DNA of 64,000 nucleotides from CAYRNR01 sp964425605 (GTDB lineage: Bacteria > Myxococcota_A > UBA796 > UBA9615 > CAYRNR01). The notes under the pieces are model-generated. The model was not told the origin of the DNA. It saw nothing but the letters and a program-made list of their open reading frames with translations, and did no database searches. Where the stretch lies: the NCBI GenBank assembly GCA_964425605.1, contig CAYRNR010000003.1:1-64000 (forward strand). The letters are read 5' to 3'. Shown here one piece after another: positions 1 through 7,536 of the stretch. Numbering within the stretch: the first letter of the stretch is position 1; the number at the start of each line of letters is the position of its first letter. Made by a program: the position numbers and the translations under genes.

Positions 1-122
1 CCCTGGACACCTACTGGGTCGAGGGCCTCGGCCTGGTCAAGTGGGACGAGCAGCGAGCCGCCGAGGGTGGCCAGTACATCCTGCGCGAGCTCGAGAGCTA
101 CTCCGGCCCCCTCTCCCCCTGA
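1..122 (+). CDS. C-terminal end of an unidentified protein (partial)
   Basis: An open frame enters from the left edge (frame 3) and stops at TGA 120-122, leaving 39 visible residues. The tail reads DTYWVEGLGLVKWDE and ends ELESYSGPLSP. A TYW...GLGLVKW segment is common at the C-terminus of secreted beta-rich proteins and lipoproteins of the DUF3108-like kind, but so little remains that no family can be named. Its stop lies just before the next lipoprotein gene on the same strand, so the two may be cotranscribed. Codon use is GC-rich at third positions, as in a real gene of this genome. Confidence 0.6.
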   Translation, partial: LDTYWVEGLGLVKWDEQRAAEGGQYILRELESYSGPLSP

Positions 123-132
123 CGCGATCCCG

Positions 133-786
133 TTGATCCCCTCCCCCCGTACCCTGCTGCCGCTCGTGATCGCGGTGGTGTCGTGCGCTCCGGCGACGAC
201 CCAGGCGTGCGACGCGGCCTCCCTCGAGGCCCTGGACCTGACGTTCGGCGAGGTCCTGTCGAGGGAGCCGCTCCCGGCCCTCGTCGAGCAGCCCATCGAG
301 ATCGAGATGAGGCGCATCGAGGCCCAGTGCATCATCGAGGAGTCCGATGACGCGTGCATCGAGCGCCTGACCACGGCCCACGTGTCGATCCTCACCGAGG
401 GCCAGCGCCTCACCGTGACCCTGGAGGGGCCCTTCGACCACGTGCGCGCCGTGTTCGAGGCCGGCGGCGAGCGCCGCTCGGTGCTCCTCCCCTCCTACGA
501 GGCCGCCGCCGCGTACATGGAGACCCAGAGCCAGGACCACCCCGACATCCGCCTGCTCAGCGCCCAGCAGACCATCGATCCCGCCATACGCACCGCCGTG
601 GTCCGCGCCGTCGAGGACGGCGTGGAGACCGTCGACCTCGGCGAGGGCTCGCGGGTCGTCCTGAGGCTGTCCACCTCCCCCCTGGAAGCCCTCCACGCCA
701 CCAACGCCCTCGAAGGCGTCACCGTGAACCGCTGGGCCAACGAGCCGGACGGCACCGTGGTCCTCGAACTCAGGTGCCGGAAGTAG
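133..786 (+). CDS. Hypothetical lipoprotein
   Basis: The protein has about 217 residues if the TTG at 133 is used. That start places a short hydrophobic signal directly before a lipobox (AVVSC), which is why I prefer it. A GTG at 67 in the same frame would add 22 Ser/Pro-rich residues and overlap the upstream gene. After the cysteine come a helical acidic region, two more cysteines (around QCIIEESDDAC) and a beta-rich C-terminal half with phrases such as VTLEGPFDHVRAVF. No catalytic motif is visible and I do not recognise the family. It is followed by a 90-base gap and the chitinase gene. Predicted location: outer or inner membrane, periplasm-facing or surface. The exact start is uncertain because no clear Shine-Dalgarno precedes either candidate. 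Confidence 0.6.
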   Translation: MIPSPRTLLPLVIAVVSCAPATTQACDAASLEALDLTFGEVLSREPLPALVEQPIEIEMRRIEAQCIIEESDDACIERLTTAHVSILTEGQRLTVTLEGPFDHVRAVFEAGGERRSVLLPSYEAAAAYMETQSQDHPDIRLLSAQQTIDPAIRTAVVRAVEDGVETVDLGEGSRVVLRLSTSPLEALHATNALEGVTVNRWANEPDGTVVLELRCRK

Positions 787-812
787 ACACCCCCGTTCTC
801 CGTCTCCCCGCG

Positions 813-818
813 TAAGGT
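813..818 (+). promoter_or_regulatory. Possible -10 element TAAGGT before the chitinase operon
   Basis: TAAGGT stands in the gap before the chitinase gene, and the same hexamer recurs at 5590-5595 before the sigma-factor gene. In both places it is followed 12-13 bases later by ACGGCATGG. No good -35 lies 16-18 bases upstream in either case. This could be a promoter of an alternative sigma factor or a coincidence. Confidence 0.25.
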
Positions 819-876
819 CCCGCGTCGTCACGGCATGGCTGGGGTGAACCGCGCCACGCGCCACCCCGGAGGACCC

Positions 877-2199
877 ATGCGAACGATCCTGCCCCTCGTC
901 CTGCTGCTCGTCGGCTGCCCCGGTCCGGACGACGACGACATGACGGGCCAGCCCCATGGCGGTGACGACGACACCGCCACCGATGACGACGACACCGCCA
1001 CCGATGACGACGACACCGCCACCGATGACGACGACGACACGCAGCCTGGGGACGGCTCCCATCGTGTGATCGGTTACTTCCCGGCATGGGGCGTGTACGG
1101 CCGGGACTACCACGTGCCGGACATCCCCGCGGAGCACCTGACCCACGTCCTGTACGCCTTCGCCAACGTCTCCGCGGCCGGCGAGTGCGAGCTTGGGGAT
1201 CCCTACGCGGACATCGACAAGTTCTACCCCGGCGACACCTGGGACGCTGGCGCCCTGCGCGGCAGCTTCCACCAGCTCCAGCTGCTCAAGGGGGCGCACC
1301 CGCACCTGCGGACGCTGCTCTCGGTGGGTGGCTGGACCTGGTCGGGGCGCTTCTCCGACGCCGCGCTCACGGACGACTCCCGCGAGCGCCTCGCCGCGTC
1401 CTGCGTCCAGATGATCCGGGAGTACGGCTTCGACGGCCTCAGCATCGACTGGGAGTACCCGGTGGAGGGGGGGCTCGAGGGCAACACGACGCGTCCCGAG
1501 GACGGCGCCAACCACCGCCTGCTGATGCAGGCGTTGCGCGAGGAGCTGGACCGCGCCGAGATCGAGGACGCGGCCTCGTACGAGCTGAGCATGGCCGCCT
1601 CGGCCAACCCCGCATACGTGGCTCACCTGGAGGTCGAGGCCCTGGACGGCCTCGTGGACTGGTTCGACGTCATGGCCTACGACTTCCGCGGCAGCTGGAG
1701 CACCCTCACTGGCCTCCAGTCGCCCCTGTTCGAGGCCCCGGGTGATCCGGCCGACGGGGCGACGGTCTTCAACGGCGCCGCCGCCGTCGAGGCCTATCTG
1801 GAGCGGGGGGTGGATCCCTCGCGGATCGTCCTCGGGCTGCCCTTCTACGGCCGGGGCTGGGCCGGCGTGCCGGACGTCGACGATGGCCTCTTCCAGCCCT
1901 TCAGCGGCCTGCCGGCCGGCACCTGGGAGGCCGGCGTGTTCGACTACTCCGACCTGGTGGTGAACTGGATCACACCCGCCACGGCCTTCTACGAACCCAC
2001 CGCCGAGGCGCCGTGGATCCACGATCCCGGGCAGGGCGTGATGATCACCTACGAGGATCCGGCCTCGGTGAGCCGCAAGGCCCGCTACGTACAGGACCGG
2101 GAGCTGGGCGGGATCATGTTCTGGGAGCTCTCCTGCGACACCGACGACGACGAGCTGCTCACCGCGATCACCGACGTGCTGGGGAGGCCGAGTCCATGA
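877..2199 (+). CDS. GH18 chitinase-like lipoprotein
   Basis: A 440-residue lipoprotein of the glycoside hydrolase 18 family, predicted to cleave beta-1,4-linked N-acetylglucosamine polymers such as chitin outside the inner membrane. The start at 877 has GGAGGA at 868-873 and gives a short signal with lipobox LLVGC; the ATG at 835 would put extra residues before it. Residues 19 to about 58 are an Asp/Thr-rich linker. The barrel starts at VIGYFPAW and contains the SVGGW strand, the catalytic stretch DGLSIDWEYP with Asp186, Asp191 and acid/base Glu193, the MAYDFRG strand and the terminal MFWELS. The usual middle aspartate of DxxDxDxE is Ser189 here, which in studied enzymes lowers activity. It overlaps the next gene by ATGA, so translation is coupled. 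Confidence 0.88.
   Translation: MRTILPLVLLLVGCPGPDDDDMTGQPHGGDDDTATDDDDTATDDDDTATDDDDDTQPGDGSHRVIGYFPAWGVYGRDYHVPDIPAEHLTHVLYAFANVSAAGECELGDPYADIDKFYPGDTWDAGALRGSFHQLQLLKGAHPHLRTLLSVGGWTWSGRFSDAALTDDSRERLAASCVQMIREYGFDGLSIDWEYPVEGGLEGNTTRPEDGANHRLLMQALREELDRAEIEDAASYELSMAASANPAYVAHLEVEALDGLVDWFDVMAYDFRGSWSTLTGLQSPLFEAPGDPADGATVFNGAAAVEAYLERGVDPSRIVLGLPFYGRGWAGVPDVDDGLFQPFSGLPAGTWEAGVFDYSDLVVNWITPATAFYEPTAEAPWIHDPGQGVMITYEDPASVSRKARYVQDRELGGIMFWELSCDTDDDELLTAITDVLGRPSP
964..1038 (+). repeat. 21-base tandem repeat coding for Asp/Thr linker
   Basis: Three identical 21-base units and a partial fourth begin GACGACGACACC and end GCCACCGAT. They encode the DDDTATD linker of the chitinase lipoprotein. 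The unit length is a multiple of three, so copy-number change would keep the frame. Confidence 0.9.
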
Positions 2200-3368
2200 G
2201 GCTGCTGATGCTGTGGGTGGCGCTGGTCCCCCTGGGCTGCATGGACTACACGGTCCGGGGCGCGGCCCCGGAGCAGAGCGGTGAGACGCCCGATCCGGTC
2301 GTCGATCACGGGGACGACGACACGGGCGACGACGACGCGGGCGACGACGACACGGGCGACGACGACGCAGATGCCCCCGATCCACTGGACCCGTGCGCCG
2401 TGCCCGTGCCCGGCCACGTGGACCTCCAGGCCCCCGTGTGGGGGGAGACCGGCGTGCACTTCTACGTGCCCCTGGCCACCTGGGCCCTCGCCGCGGCCCA
2501 CGCCTCGCGCCAGGTGGAGGGGCTCGCCGCCGACGGCCTGGACCTGCGCCTGCGCCCGTCGTACTTCCTCGCCACGGCCCTCAAGGAGTCCTTCATGGGG
2601 TGCTCGGACACGGTCGGGCCCGACCCGCTGCACCCCGATCACACCTGGGCGAGGCAGGCCGCGGCCGACCGCGACGGCTGCTTCCAGCTGGAGTCCACCA
2701 CCGCGTGGATCGAGCTGTGCCGCCTCTACCCGGACGACATCGACTGCGAGCGGACCACCCACGACGACGTGATCAGCTCCGCCGGCCAGGCGGACACCGG
2801 CAGGGACAACTTCGAGACCAGCGCCCTCGCCGCGGCCTGGTACGACACCTTCGCCTACGCCATGCTCACCCGGCACGGCGTGGAAGATCCCGACCTCTGG
2901 TTCGCAGGCGCCGCGGATCCCCAGGCCATGCTCAAGACCATCGCCGTGGTCTACAACCGCGGCGCCTGGTCCACCGAGGTGACCAGCGTGCTCGACCACT
3001 GCCAGGGCGCCGACATCGAGGACTGCCTCGGCGGCGAGGTGGTCCTGGACTACGTCCAGGCGGTCAGCTCCTACGCCCGCGACATGGAGGCGGCCATCGA
3101 CGACCAGTCCTGCTACGACGGCGAGACCACCGTGGGCGACATCCAGGCCTACGCCGACGCCCTGCAGCCCCTGTTCCCGGACGAGCCCTGGGACGAGATC
3201 GTCGCCGACGCCACCGCCTCCTTCCTCGACCGCACCGGCGGCGCCGAGGCCGCGGGCTTCCAGCTCGTCGCCGGCGCGGTCCTCGACGCGTTCGAGGACG
3301 GGATGGAGACCCACCTGGCCTGCCCCGACGGTCAGCTGCAGGCGTGGTACGGCGCGGAGTGCCCCTGA
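2196..3368 (+). CDS. Lytic transglycosylase-like lipoprotein with Asp-rich linker
   Basis: A 390-residue lipoprotein with lipobox VPLGC, followed by an Asp-rich linker built from 15-base DNA repeats. The folded part resembles the lysozyme/SLT domain in three ordered motifs. ATALKES carries Glu131, the candidate catalytic acid. GCFQLESTTAW resembles the GxMQxxPxTA loop. AVVYNRGAW (Tyr253-Asn254) resembles the AAYNxG motif. Two CxxxxCLGG-type cysteine sites (DHCQGADIEDCLGG) suggest disulfides and an extracytoplasmic location. If the match is right, it would cleave peptidoglycan glycan strands. It overlaps the chitinase gene by 4 bases and has a paralogue downstream. The family assignment rests on motif order only and is not certain. 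Confidence 0.6.
   Translation: MRLLMLWVALVPLGCMDYTVRGAAPEQSGETPDPVVDHGDDDTGDDDAGDDDTGDDDADAPDPLDPCAVPVPGHVDLQAPVWGETGVHFYVPLATWALAAAHASRQVEGLAADGLDLRLRPSYFLATALKESFMGCSDTVGPDPLHPDHTWARQAAADRDGCFQLESTTAWIELCRLYPDDIDCERTTHDDVISSAGQADTGRDNFETSALAAAWYDTFAYAMLTRHGVEDPDLWFAGAADPQAMLKTIAVVYNRGAWSTEVTSVLDHCQGADIEDCLGGEVVLDYVQAVSSYARDMEAAIDDQSCYDGETTVGDIQAYADALQPLFPDEPWDEIVADATASFLDRTGGAEAAGFQLVAGAVLDAFEDGMETHLACPDGQLQAWYGAECP
2313..2372 (+). repeat. 15-base tandem repeat coding for Asp-rich linker
   Basis: Four 15-base units of the form GACGACGAC followed by ACGGGC or GCGGGC (the last ends GCAGAT) encode DDDTG/DDDAG. They form the linker behind the lipidated cysteine of the transglycosylase-like protein. 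Confidence 0.85.
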
Positions 3369-3396
3369 CGAGACGCGTGATACCCTTGCGCCACCC

Positions 3397-4533
3397 ATGG
3401 ACCTGACCCGGACGCTCGCGCTGCTCTCCCTGACGACGGCCCTTCTGCTCCCGGCGTGCTCCCCGCGCACCCACTGGCTCGAGGATGGTCCGGGTGACGA
3501 CGACACCGTCGCGGCCGACGATGACCACGGCGCGGACGACGACGACGACGACGACACCGTGGCCTCGTGCCCGCTGCCCGTGCCCGATCACGTCACCCTG
3601 GATCACCCGGTGTGGGGCGATACGGCGGTGCGTTTCTACGTTCCCCACTCCGGCTGGGCCCTGGCGTCCCTCCACGCCTCGAGACAGCTCGAGGGCCTGG
3701 CGGCGCAGGATCTGGACCTGAGGCTCTCCCCGGCGTGGTTCTTCGCCATCGCGCTGGAGGCCTCGTTCATGGGCTGCTCGGACGACACGCCGCCGGATCC
3801 GGAGGACTCCTCGAACCAGTACGACCGCCAGGAGGACACCGATGCCACGGGGTGCCTGGACCTGCCCAAGAGCACGATCTGGCTCGAGCTGTGCCGCATG
3901 TACCCCGACGAGATCGACTGCACCGACGGGAACTACGGGCAGGTCATCGCGAGCCTCGACCAGGCCACCACCGGACGTGACAACGTCGAACCGGGCATGC
4001 TCGGGCTGGCCTGGTACGCCACCGTCGGATACGCCCAGCTCCAGGGGGCCGGGGCCGCGGATCCCGACGCCTGGTTCGCCGGAGCGACCGATCCGAGGGC
4101 CATGGAGAAGGTCGCGGCGCTGCTGCATCTGTACGGTCCCTGGTACGAGGGCGTCGCCGACGTGATGGCCGGTTGCCAGGGCACCTCCATCGAGGACTGT
4201 CTGGGGGGCAGCGCCACGGCGCTCCAGCGCGCCGAGGCCGTGGCGGCGCACGTGGACGGCCTCGAGGACGGCGTCGGCGTCGGGAACTGCTACGACGAGA
4301 CGATCACCTCTACCGACCTGTTCGACTACATCGACGCCATCACCGTGCTGTGGCCCGACGGCGACTGGGCGTCGGCCCAGCTCGCCGCGATGATGCTGCT
4401 GGACGCCGACGGCGAGCCGTTCCAGCAGGTGGCCGGGGACCTCCTCGACGCCATCGACGAGGCCAGCGGCGTGGCGCTGCGCTGCCCCGGCGCGGAGCTC
4501 TCGAGCTGGTACGGGCTGGGGTGTCCCCCATGA
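3397..4533 (+). CDS. Paralogue of the transglycosylase-like lipoprotein, active-site residues lost
   Basis: A 378-residue lipoprotein (lipobox LLPAC, then an Asp-rich linker) that aligns end to end with the preceding gene product. Shared blocks include the PVPxHVxLxxPVWG opening, SFMGCSD, IWLELCRMYPDEIDC and the GCQGTSIEDCLGG disulfide motif. The transglycosylase hallmarks have changed. The position of Glu131 is Ala122 (ALEASF against ALKESF), GCFQLES has become GCLDLPKS, and the Tyr-Asn motif is gone (LHLYGPW). I infer that it keeps the fold but probably not the catalysis, perhaps serving as a binding partner. It starts 28 bases after its paralogue and overlaps the next gene by ATGA. A -10-like TACCCT at 3381-3386 precedes the ATG, and there is no Shine-Dalgarno. 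Confidence 0.65.
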   Translation: MDLTRTLALLSLTTALLLPACSPRTHWLEDGPGDDDTVAADDDHGADDDDDDDTVASCPLPVPDHVTLDHPVWGDTAVRFYVPHSGWALASLHASRQLEGLAAQDLDLRLSPAWFFAIALEASFMGCSDDTPPDPEDSSNQYDRQEDTDATGCLDLPKSTIWLELCRMYPDEIDCTDGNYGQVIASLDQATTGRDNVEPGMLGLAWYATVGYAQLQGAGAADPDAWFAGATDPRAMEKVAALLHLYGPWYEGVADVMAGCQGTSIEDCLGGSATALQRAEAVAAHVDGLEDGVGVGNCYDETITSTDLFDYIDAITVLWPDGDWASAQLAAMMLLDADGEPFQQVAGDLLDAIDEASGVALRCPGAELSSWYGLGCPP

Positions 4534-5573
4534 TCCCGCCGGGACGGGCGCACAGCGCGGCGTGGCGGCATCTCGTCCCCCTCATGGGGCTTCTCGCGCT
4601 GGCCGTCGCCGGATCCGCCGACGCGTCACGCACGCTGCTGCTGCTCTCCGTCGCTGGCACGGACGACGATCGGGCCTTCGAGCAGCGGCTCGCGCTCGAG
4701 CTGGAGCTGGCCGTGGACGGGATCGTCCTTCGATCCGCTCCGGCCGGGCTCGCGACCTTCGCCGACGAGAGCCTCGCCCGGCAGATGGAGATCCTGGAGC
4801 CCCTGATGGCCGACGAGGTCGTGCTCGCTGCCGTGTGGCTGGATCGCGGCGAGCCCGCCTCACCCAGACTCAATCTGCTCTTCGTCAACCAGGGGCGCGC
4901 CGTGCTGCGCATGGTGGAGGTCGACGGCGGGGAGGGCGCGGAGGCCCGCCTGGCGCTCGCCGCGCGCGAGGTGCTCGCCACGGCGCTGATTCCCGAATCC
5001 CCACCACCGCCGCCGATCACCACGGAGGAGCCGGTCGCTGACGAACCCGTCCCCATCGCGCCCCCTGTCGCGATGTGGGCGGTGGGCCTCCATGGTGGGA
5101 TCACCGGCTCGTTCTCGGGTCGTACCGGGCCGGATCCGCGCGCCGGAGCGCTGGTGCGGCTGGAACGCCGTCTCGCGGGTCGGCTCTGGATCGGGCTGGG
5201 CGGTGTGTTCCGCGTCGGGATGCGCGCGCTGTTCTCGGGTGAACCGAACGAGCTGATCGCTGGCGGCCACCTGGGCCTGTCCTGGCTGCCCGGCGGAGAC
5301 GTGGTGGGTGGCGGCCCCACCCTCGCCGTCGAGGTGGTGCGCCACCGCGTCGTCGTGCCGGGCCCCGTGGCTGCGGCGTTCACGCAGCTGAGGATCTCGC
5401 CCGGAGCCGCCGCCCGTCTCCGACTCTCGGCCGGCGCAGATCTCGTGCTCCACGTCGGCATCACCTGGCTCCCGGCCAGGGACGTGGTGAAGCGGTCCAG
5501 TGATACCGAGGTCGTCCTGGACACGGGGCAGCTGGACGGATTCGCCCTGCTGGGTGTGAGGTTCTCGCCGTGA
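4530..5573 (+). CDS. Envelope protein with predicted C-terminal beta-barrel
   Basis: A 347-residue protein with an N-terminal signal sequence (hydrophobic LMGLLALAVAGSADA, cleavage expected near residue 33). Next comes a domain of about 120 residues, then a Pro/Glu-rich hinge at roughly 152-175 (PPPPPITTEEPVADEP). The last 170 residues consist of alternating hydrophobic strands (LHGGITGSFSG, LWIGLGGVFRVGM, LVLHVGITWLP). The terminal strand LDGFALLGVRFSP has the aromatic/hydrophobic pattern of a BAM-targeting signal, although it ends in proline. The layout resembles myxobacterial proteins that sense or process something through a periplasmic N-domain joined to a small barrel. The ATGA overlap couples it to the lipoproteins upstream. 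An internal ATG at 4584 is an alternative start with a shorter signal. Confidence 0.55.
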   Translation: MIPPGRAHSAAWRHLVPLMGLLALAVAGSADASRTLLLLSVAGTDDDRAFEQRLALELELAVDGIVLRSAPAGLATFADESLARQMEILEPLMADEVVLAAVWLDRGEPASPRLNLLFVNQGRAVLRMVEVDGGEGAEARLALAAREVLATALIPESPPPPPITTEEPVADEPVPIAPPVAMWAVGLHGGITGSFSGRTGPDPRAGALVRLERRLAGRLWIGLGGVFRVGMRALFSGEPNELIAGGHLGLSWLPGGDVVGGGPTLAVEVVRHRVVVPGPVAAAFTQLRISPGAAARLRLSAGADLVLHVGITWLPARDVVKRSSDTEVVLDTGQLDGFALLGVRFSP

Positions 5574-5612
5574 ATCGCCACCGCACGTGTAAGGTCTGGG
5601 CCCCCTGACGGC

Positions 5613-6230
5613 ATGGTACCCACGAGCACCATGACGCGAACCGAGCTGGCCACCGTCCACGACATCTCCGACGCCGCGCTGATGCGCAGGCTCGCCGGCG
5701 GGGACACGCGGGCCCTGGGGCCGCTGCACCAGCGCTACGGCCGGATGGTGGGATCGCTGCTGCTGCGGGTCGTCCCCGACATGACCCCCGAGCAGGCGGA
5801 CGAGCTGAGCCAGGAGGTGTTCATCACCCTGGCCGAGACCGCGAAACGCTACCGCGAGCAGGATCGCCTGCGCTCTTGGATCTGCGGGATCGCCGTGCGC
5901 CACGCGCGGGGCTGGAACCGGCGGACGTGGTTCCGCCGCAACCTGCTGCGCCAGCACCCGGGCGAGGGGACCGGCACGGCCACGGCGACGCGCGGCGACG
6001 CCCTGGACCGCCTGGCCGCCGGCGAGCTCGTCCAGCGGGCGATGACGCAGCTGGGCGCTCGGCAGCGGGAGGTCCTGGTGCTCCACGTGGTCGAGGGGCT
6101 CACGGGGGAGGAGATCGCCGGGATCCTCGGAATCCGCGTCGGCACGGTCTGGGTCCGCCTCCACCGGGCGCGGGCGGCGTTCCGCGACGCGGTCGAACGG
6201 CTCGAGGCGACGCAGGAGGAGGGGTCATGA
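5613..6230 (+). CDS. ECF-type RNA polymerase sigma factor
   Basis: A 205-residue sigma-70 family factor of the extracytoplasmic-function group. Region 2 spans about residues 24-95 (LMRRLAGGDTRALGPLHQRYG, then ELSQEVFITLAE and LRSWICGIAVRHA). Region 4 spans about 135-190 (RQREVLVLHVVEGLTGEEIAGILGI, with helix-turn-helix VGTVWVRLHRAR). There is no sigma 1.1 or region 3. The stop overlaps the start of the next gene by ATGA. That gene encodes a membrane-anchored FecR-like protein, the usual partner that restrains or activates an ECF factor. A second in-frame ATG at 5631 is possible. TAAGGT at 5590 may be its -10, but it has no clear -35. Confidence 0.9.
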   Translation: MVPTSTMTRTELATVHDISDAALMRRLAGGDTRALGPLHQRYGRMVGSLLLRVVPDMTPEQADELSQEVFITLAETAKRYREQDRLRSWICGIAVRHARGWNRRTWFRRNLLRQHPGEGTGTATATRGDALDRLAAGELVQRAMTQLGARQREVLVLHVVEGLTGEEIAGILGIRVGTVWVRLHRARAAFRDAVERLEATQEEGS

Positions 6231-7510
6231 ACGGCGACCGGGAGACCTGGGAGCGGGAGGACCGGCTGCTGCGGGAGTGGTCCGAGGAGAGGTCCACGGA
6301 TACCGCGAGCGCCGACAGCTCGCGCCGCTTCGCCATGCTGGTGGAGGCGCGACTGCGCGAGCGACGCCGGGCGCGCGTCCGCCAGGGTGTCCTCGCCGCG
6401 GCCGCGCTGGTCCTGCTCGCGGTGAGCCTGACCCTGCGAGAGCGACCGACGCGGTCGACTCCCGACCACGAAGCCCTCGTCGTCTACAGCGAGGGGGAGA
6501 CCGTCGCCGGTGAGGAGACCCTGGCCGTGAGCGGCGAGGGCCGCCTCGTCACCCGCCTCGGCCCCGACCTGCTGGCCGTGGACGCCCACAGCGAGGTCGT
6601 GGTCCAGAGCGCGACGACGGAGGAGGTCCAGATCCGCCTCGACCGCGGCACCTTCGCGGCCCACGTCGAGCCCCGCACTGGGGGGGAGGCGTTCAACGTG
6701 ATCGCCGGAGATCGCGCCGTCGTGGTCCGGGGCACGAGGTTCTCGGTCACGCGACTGCCCGCAGGGGACGTGGTCGTGGTGGTGGACGAGGGACAGGTGG
6801 ACGTGATGGGCCAACCCGCGTCCTTCCACGTGACTGCTCCGCGCCGACTGCGCGTGGACTCCCGGGGATCGGCCGAGTTCACCCGGCTCCACGAGGACGA
6901 TCGAGAGCTGGATCGGCTGCTCAGCCTCGAGCCATGGACGCCCGCGGAGGCGGTCACACCGTCCACCGAGGTGCTCCCCGACGTCGCCCTGGCCGACGCC
7001 GGACAGCGACCTGCTCCGCTCCACGAGGTGGCGAGCCAGCCCAGCCTCGACGATCTGCGGCACCGCCTCCTCGCCGGCGATCCGGACGCTGCCCTCGCCG
7101 ACCTGGAGGCCCTCGTCGCGACGGATCCCGAGCACGTGGACGCGTGGGCCCTGCTGGCCACCGCTCGCCGCCGCAGCGGCGATCCGGCCGGGGCCATCGG
7201 CGCGTGGAGGGAGGTCGTCTCCAGGGCCTCCGGCTCCGACGCCTCGCGGGCGCGGTACGAGGCCGCGGTGATCCTCCAGGCGCAGCCCGACGGGCACGCC
7301 GAGGCCGTCGCCCTGCTCGAGGCGTTCCTCGACTCCCCCGAAGGGCTCGGCGCCCTGGAGGCCGACGCGCGGCTGCGTCTCGCGCGATCCCTGCGCGCCC
7401 TCGGGCGAGAGGACGAGGCCAGCGCTGCGCTGGAAGACGTGCTCCAGCGCTTCCCGGGCACGGCTCCGGCGACGGCAGCGCGGGACCTGCTGAGCATCCC
7501 TCCCCTCTGA
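6227..7510 (+). CDS. FecR-domain membrane protein with C-terminal TPRs, putative sigma-factor regulator
   Basis: A 427-residue protein with four parts: a basic cytoplasmic segment of about 50 residues, a transmembrane helix at roughly 54-71 (VLAAAALVLLAVSLTL), a FecR domain, and tetratricopeptide-like helices. The FecR domain covers about residues 90-215 and includes the typical strand-rich phrases FAAHVEPRTGGEAFNVIAGDR and VVVRGTRFSV. The helices cover about 280-425 (AALADLEALVATDPEHVDAWALLATARRRSGD). The short N-terminal region lacks the His-x3-Cys-x2-Cys zinc anti-sigma signature. The gene overlaps the ECF sigma gene by 4 bases, so the two very likely act together, with the periplasmic FecR/TPR part sensing a signal. 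This is a context-based inference. Myxobacteria have many such proteins and most are unstudied. Confidence 0.8.
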   Translation: MNGDRETWEREDRLLREWSEERSTDTASADSSRRFAMLVEARLRERRRARVRQGVLAAAALVLLAVSLTLRERPTRSTPDHEALVVYSEGETVAGEETLAVSGEGRLVTRLGPDLLAVDAHSEVVVQSATTEEVQIRLDRGTFAAHVEPRTGGEAFNVIAGDRAVVVRGTRFSVTRLPAGDVVVVVDEGQVDVMGQPASFHVTAPRRLRVDSRGSAEFTRLHEDDRELDRLLSLEPWTPAEAVTPSTEVLPDVALADAGQRPAPLHEVASQPSLDDLRHRLLAGDPDAALADLEALVATDPEHVDAWALLATARRRSGDPAGAIGAWREVVSRASGSDASRARYEAAVILQAQPDGHAEAVALLEAFLDSPEGLGALEADARLRLARSLRALGREDEASAALEDVLQRFPGTAPATAARDLLSIPPL

Positions 7511-7524
7511 ACGCGCCCCACCGG

Positions 7525-7536
7525 CATAATGGTCGG
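7525..7536 (+). promoter_or_regulatory. -10-like CATAAT six bases before the CotH-protein start
   Basis: CATAAT at 7525-7530 is followed by six bases and then the ATG at 7537. No Shine-Dalgarno lies between, and transcription would start at or next to the start codon. The -35 is not clear. It is part of a set with similar spacing discussed in the findings. Confidence 0.4.

Noticed and set aside
37..2385. A 782-codon open frame on the minus strand across the chitinase region
   Set aside because: It is Arg/Gly/Pro-rich with no recognisable domain, and it is antisense to a clear GH18 gene. Long antisense frames are expected at this GC content.
813..5595. TAAGGT followed by ACGGCATGG at 813 and 5590 as a shared alternative-sigma promoter
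   Set aside because: Only two instances and no common -35 element. Listed as a weak site but not advanced as a finding.
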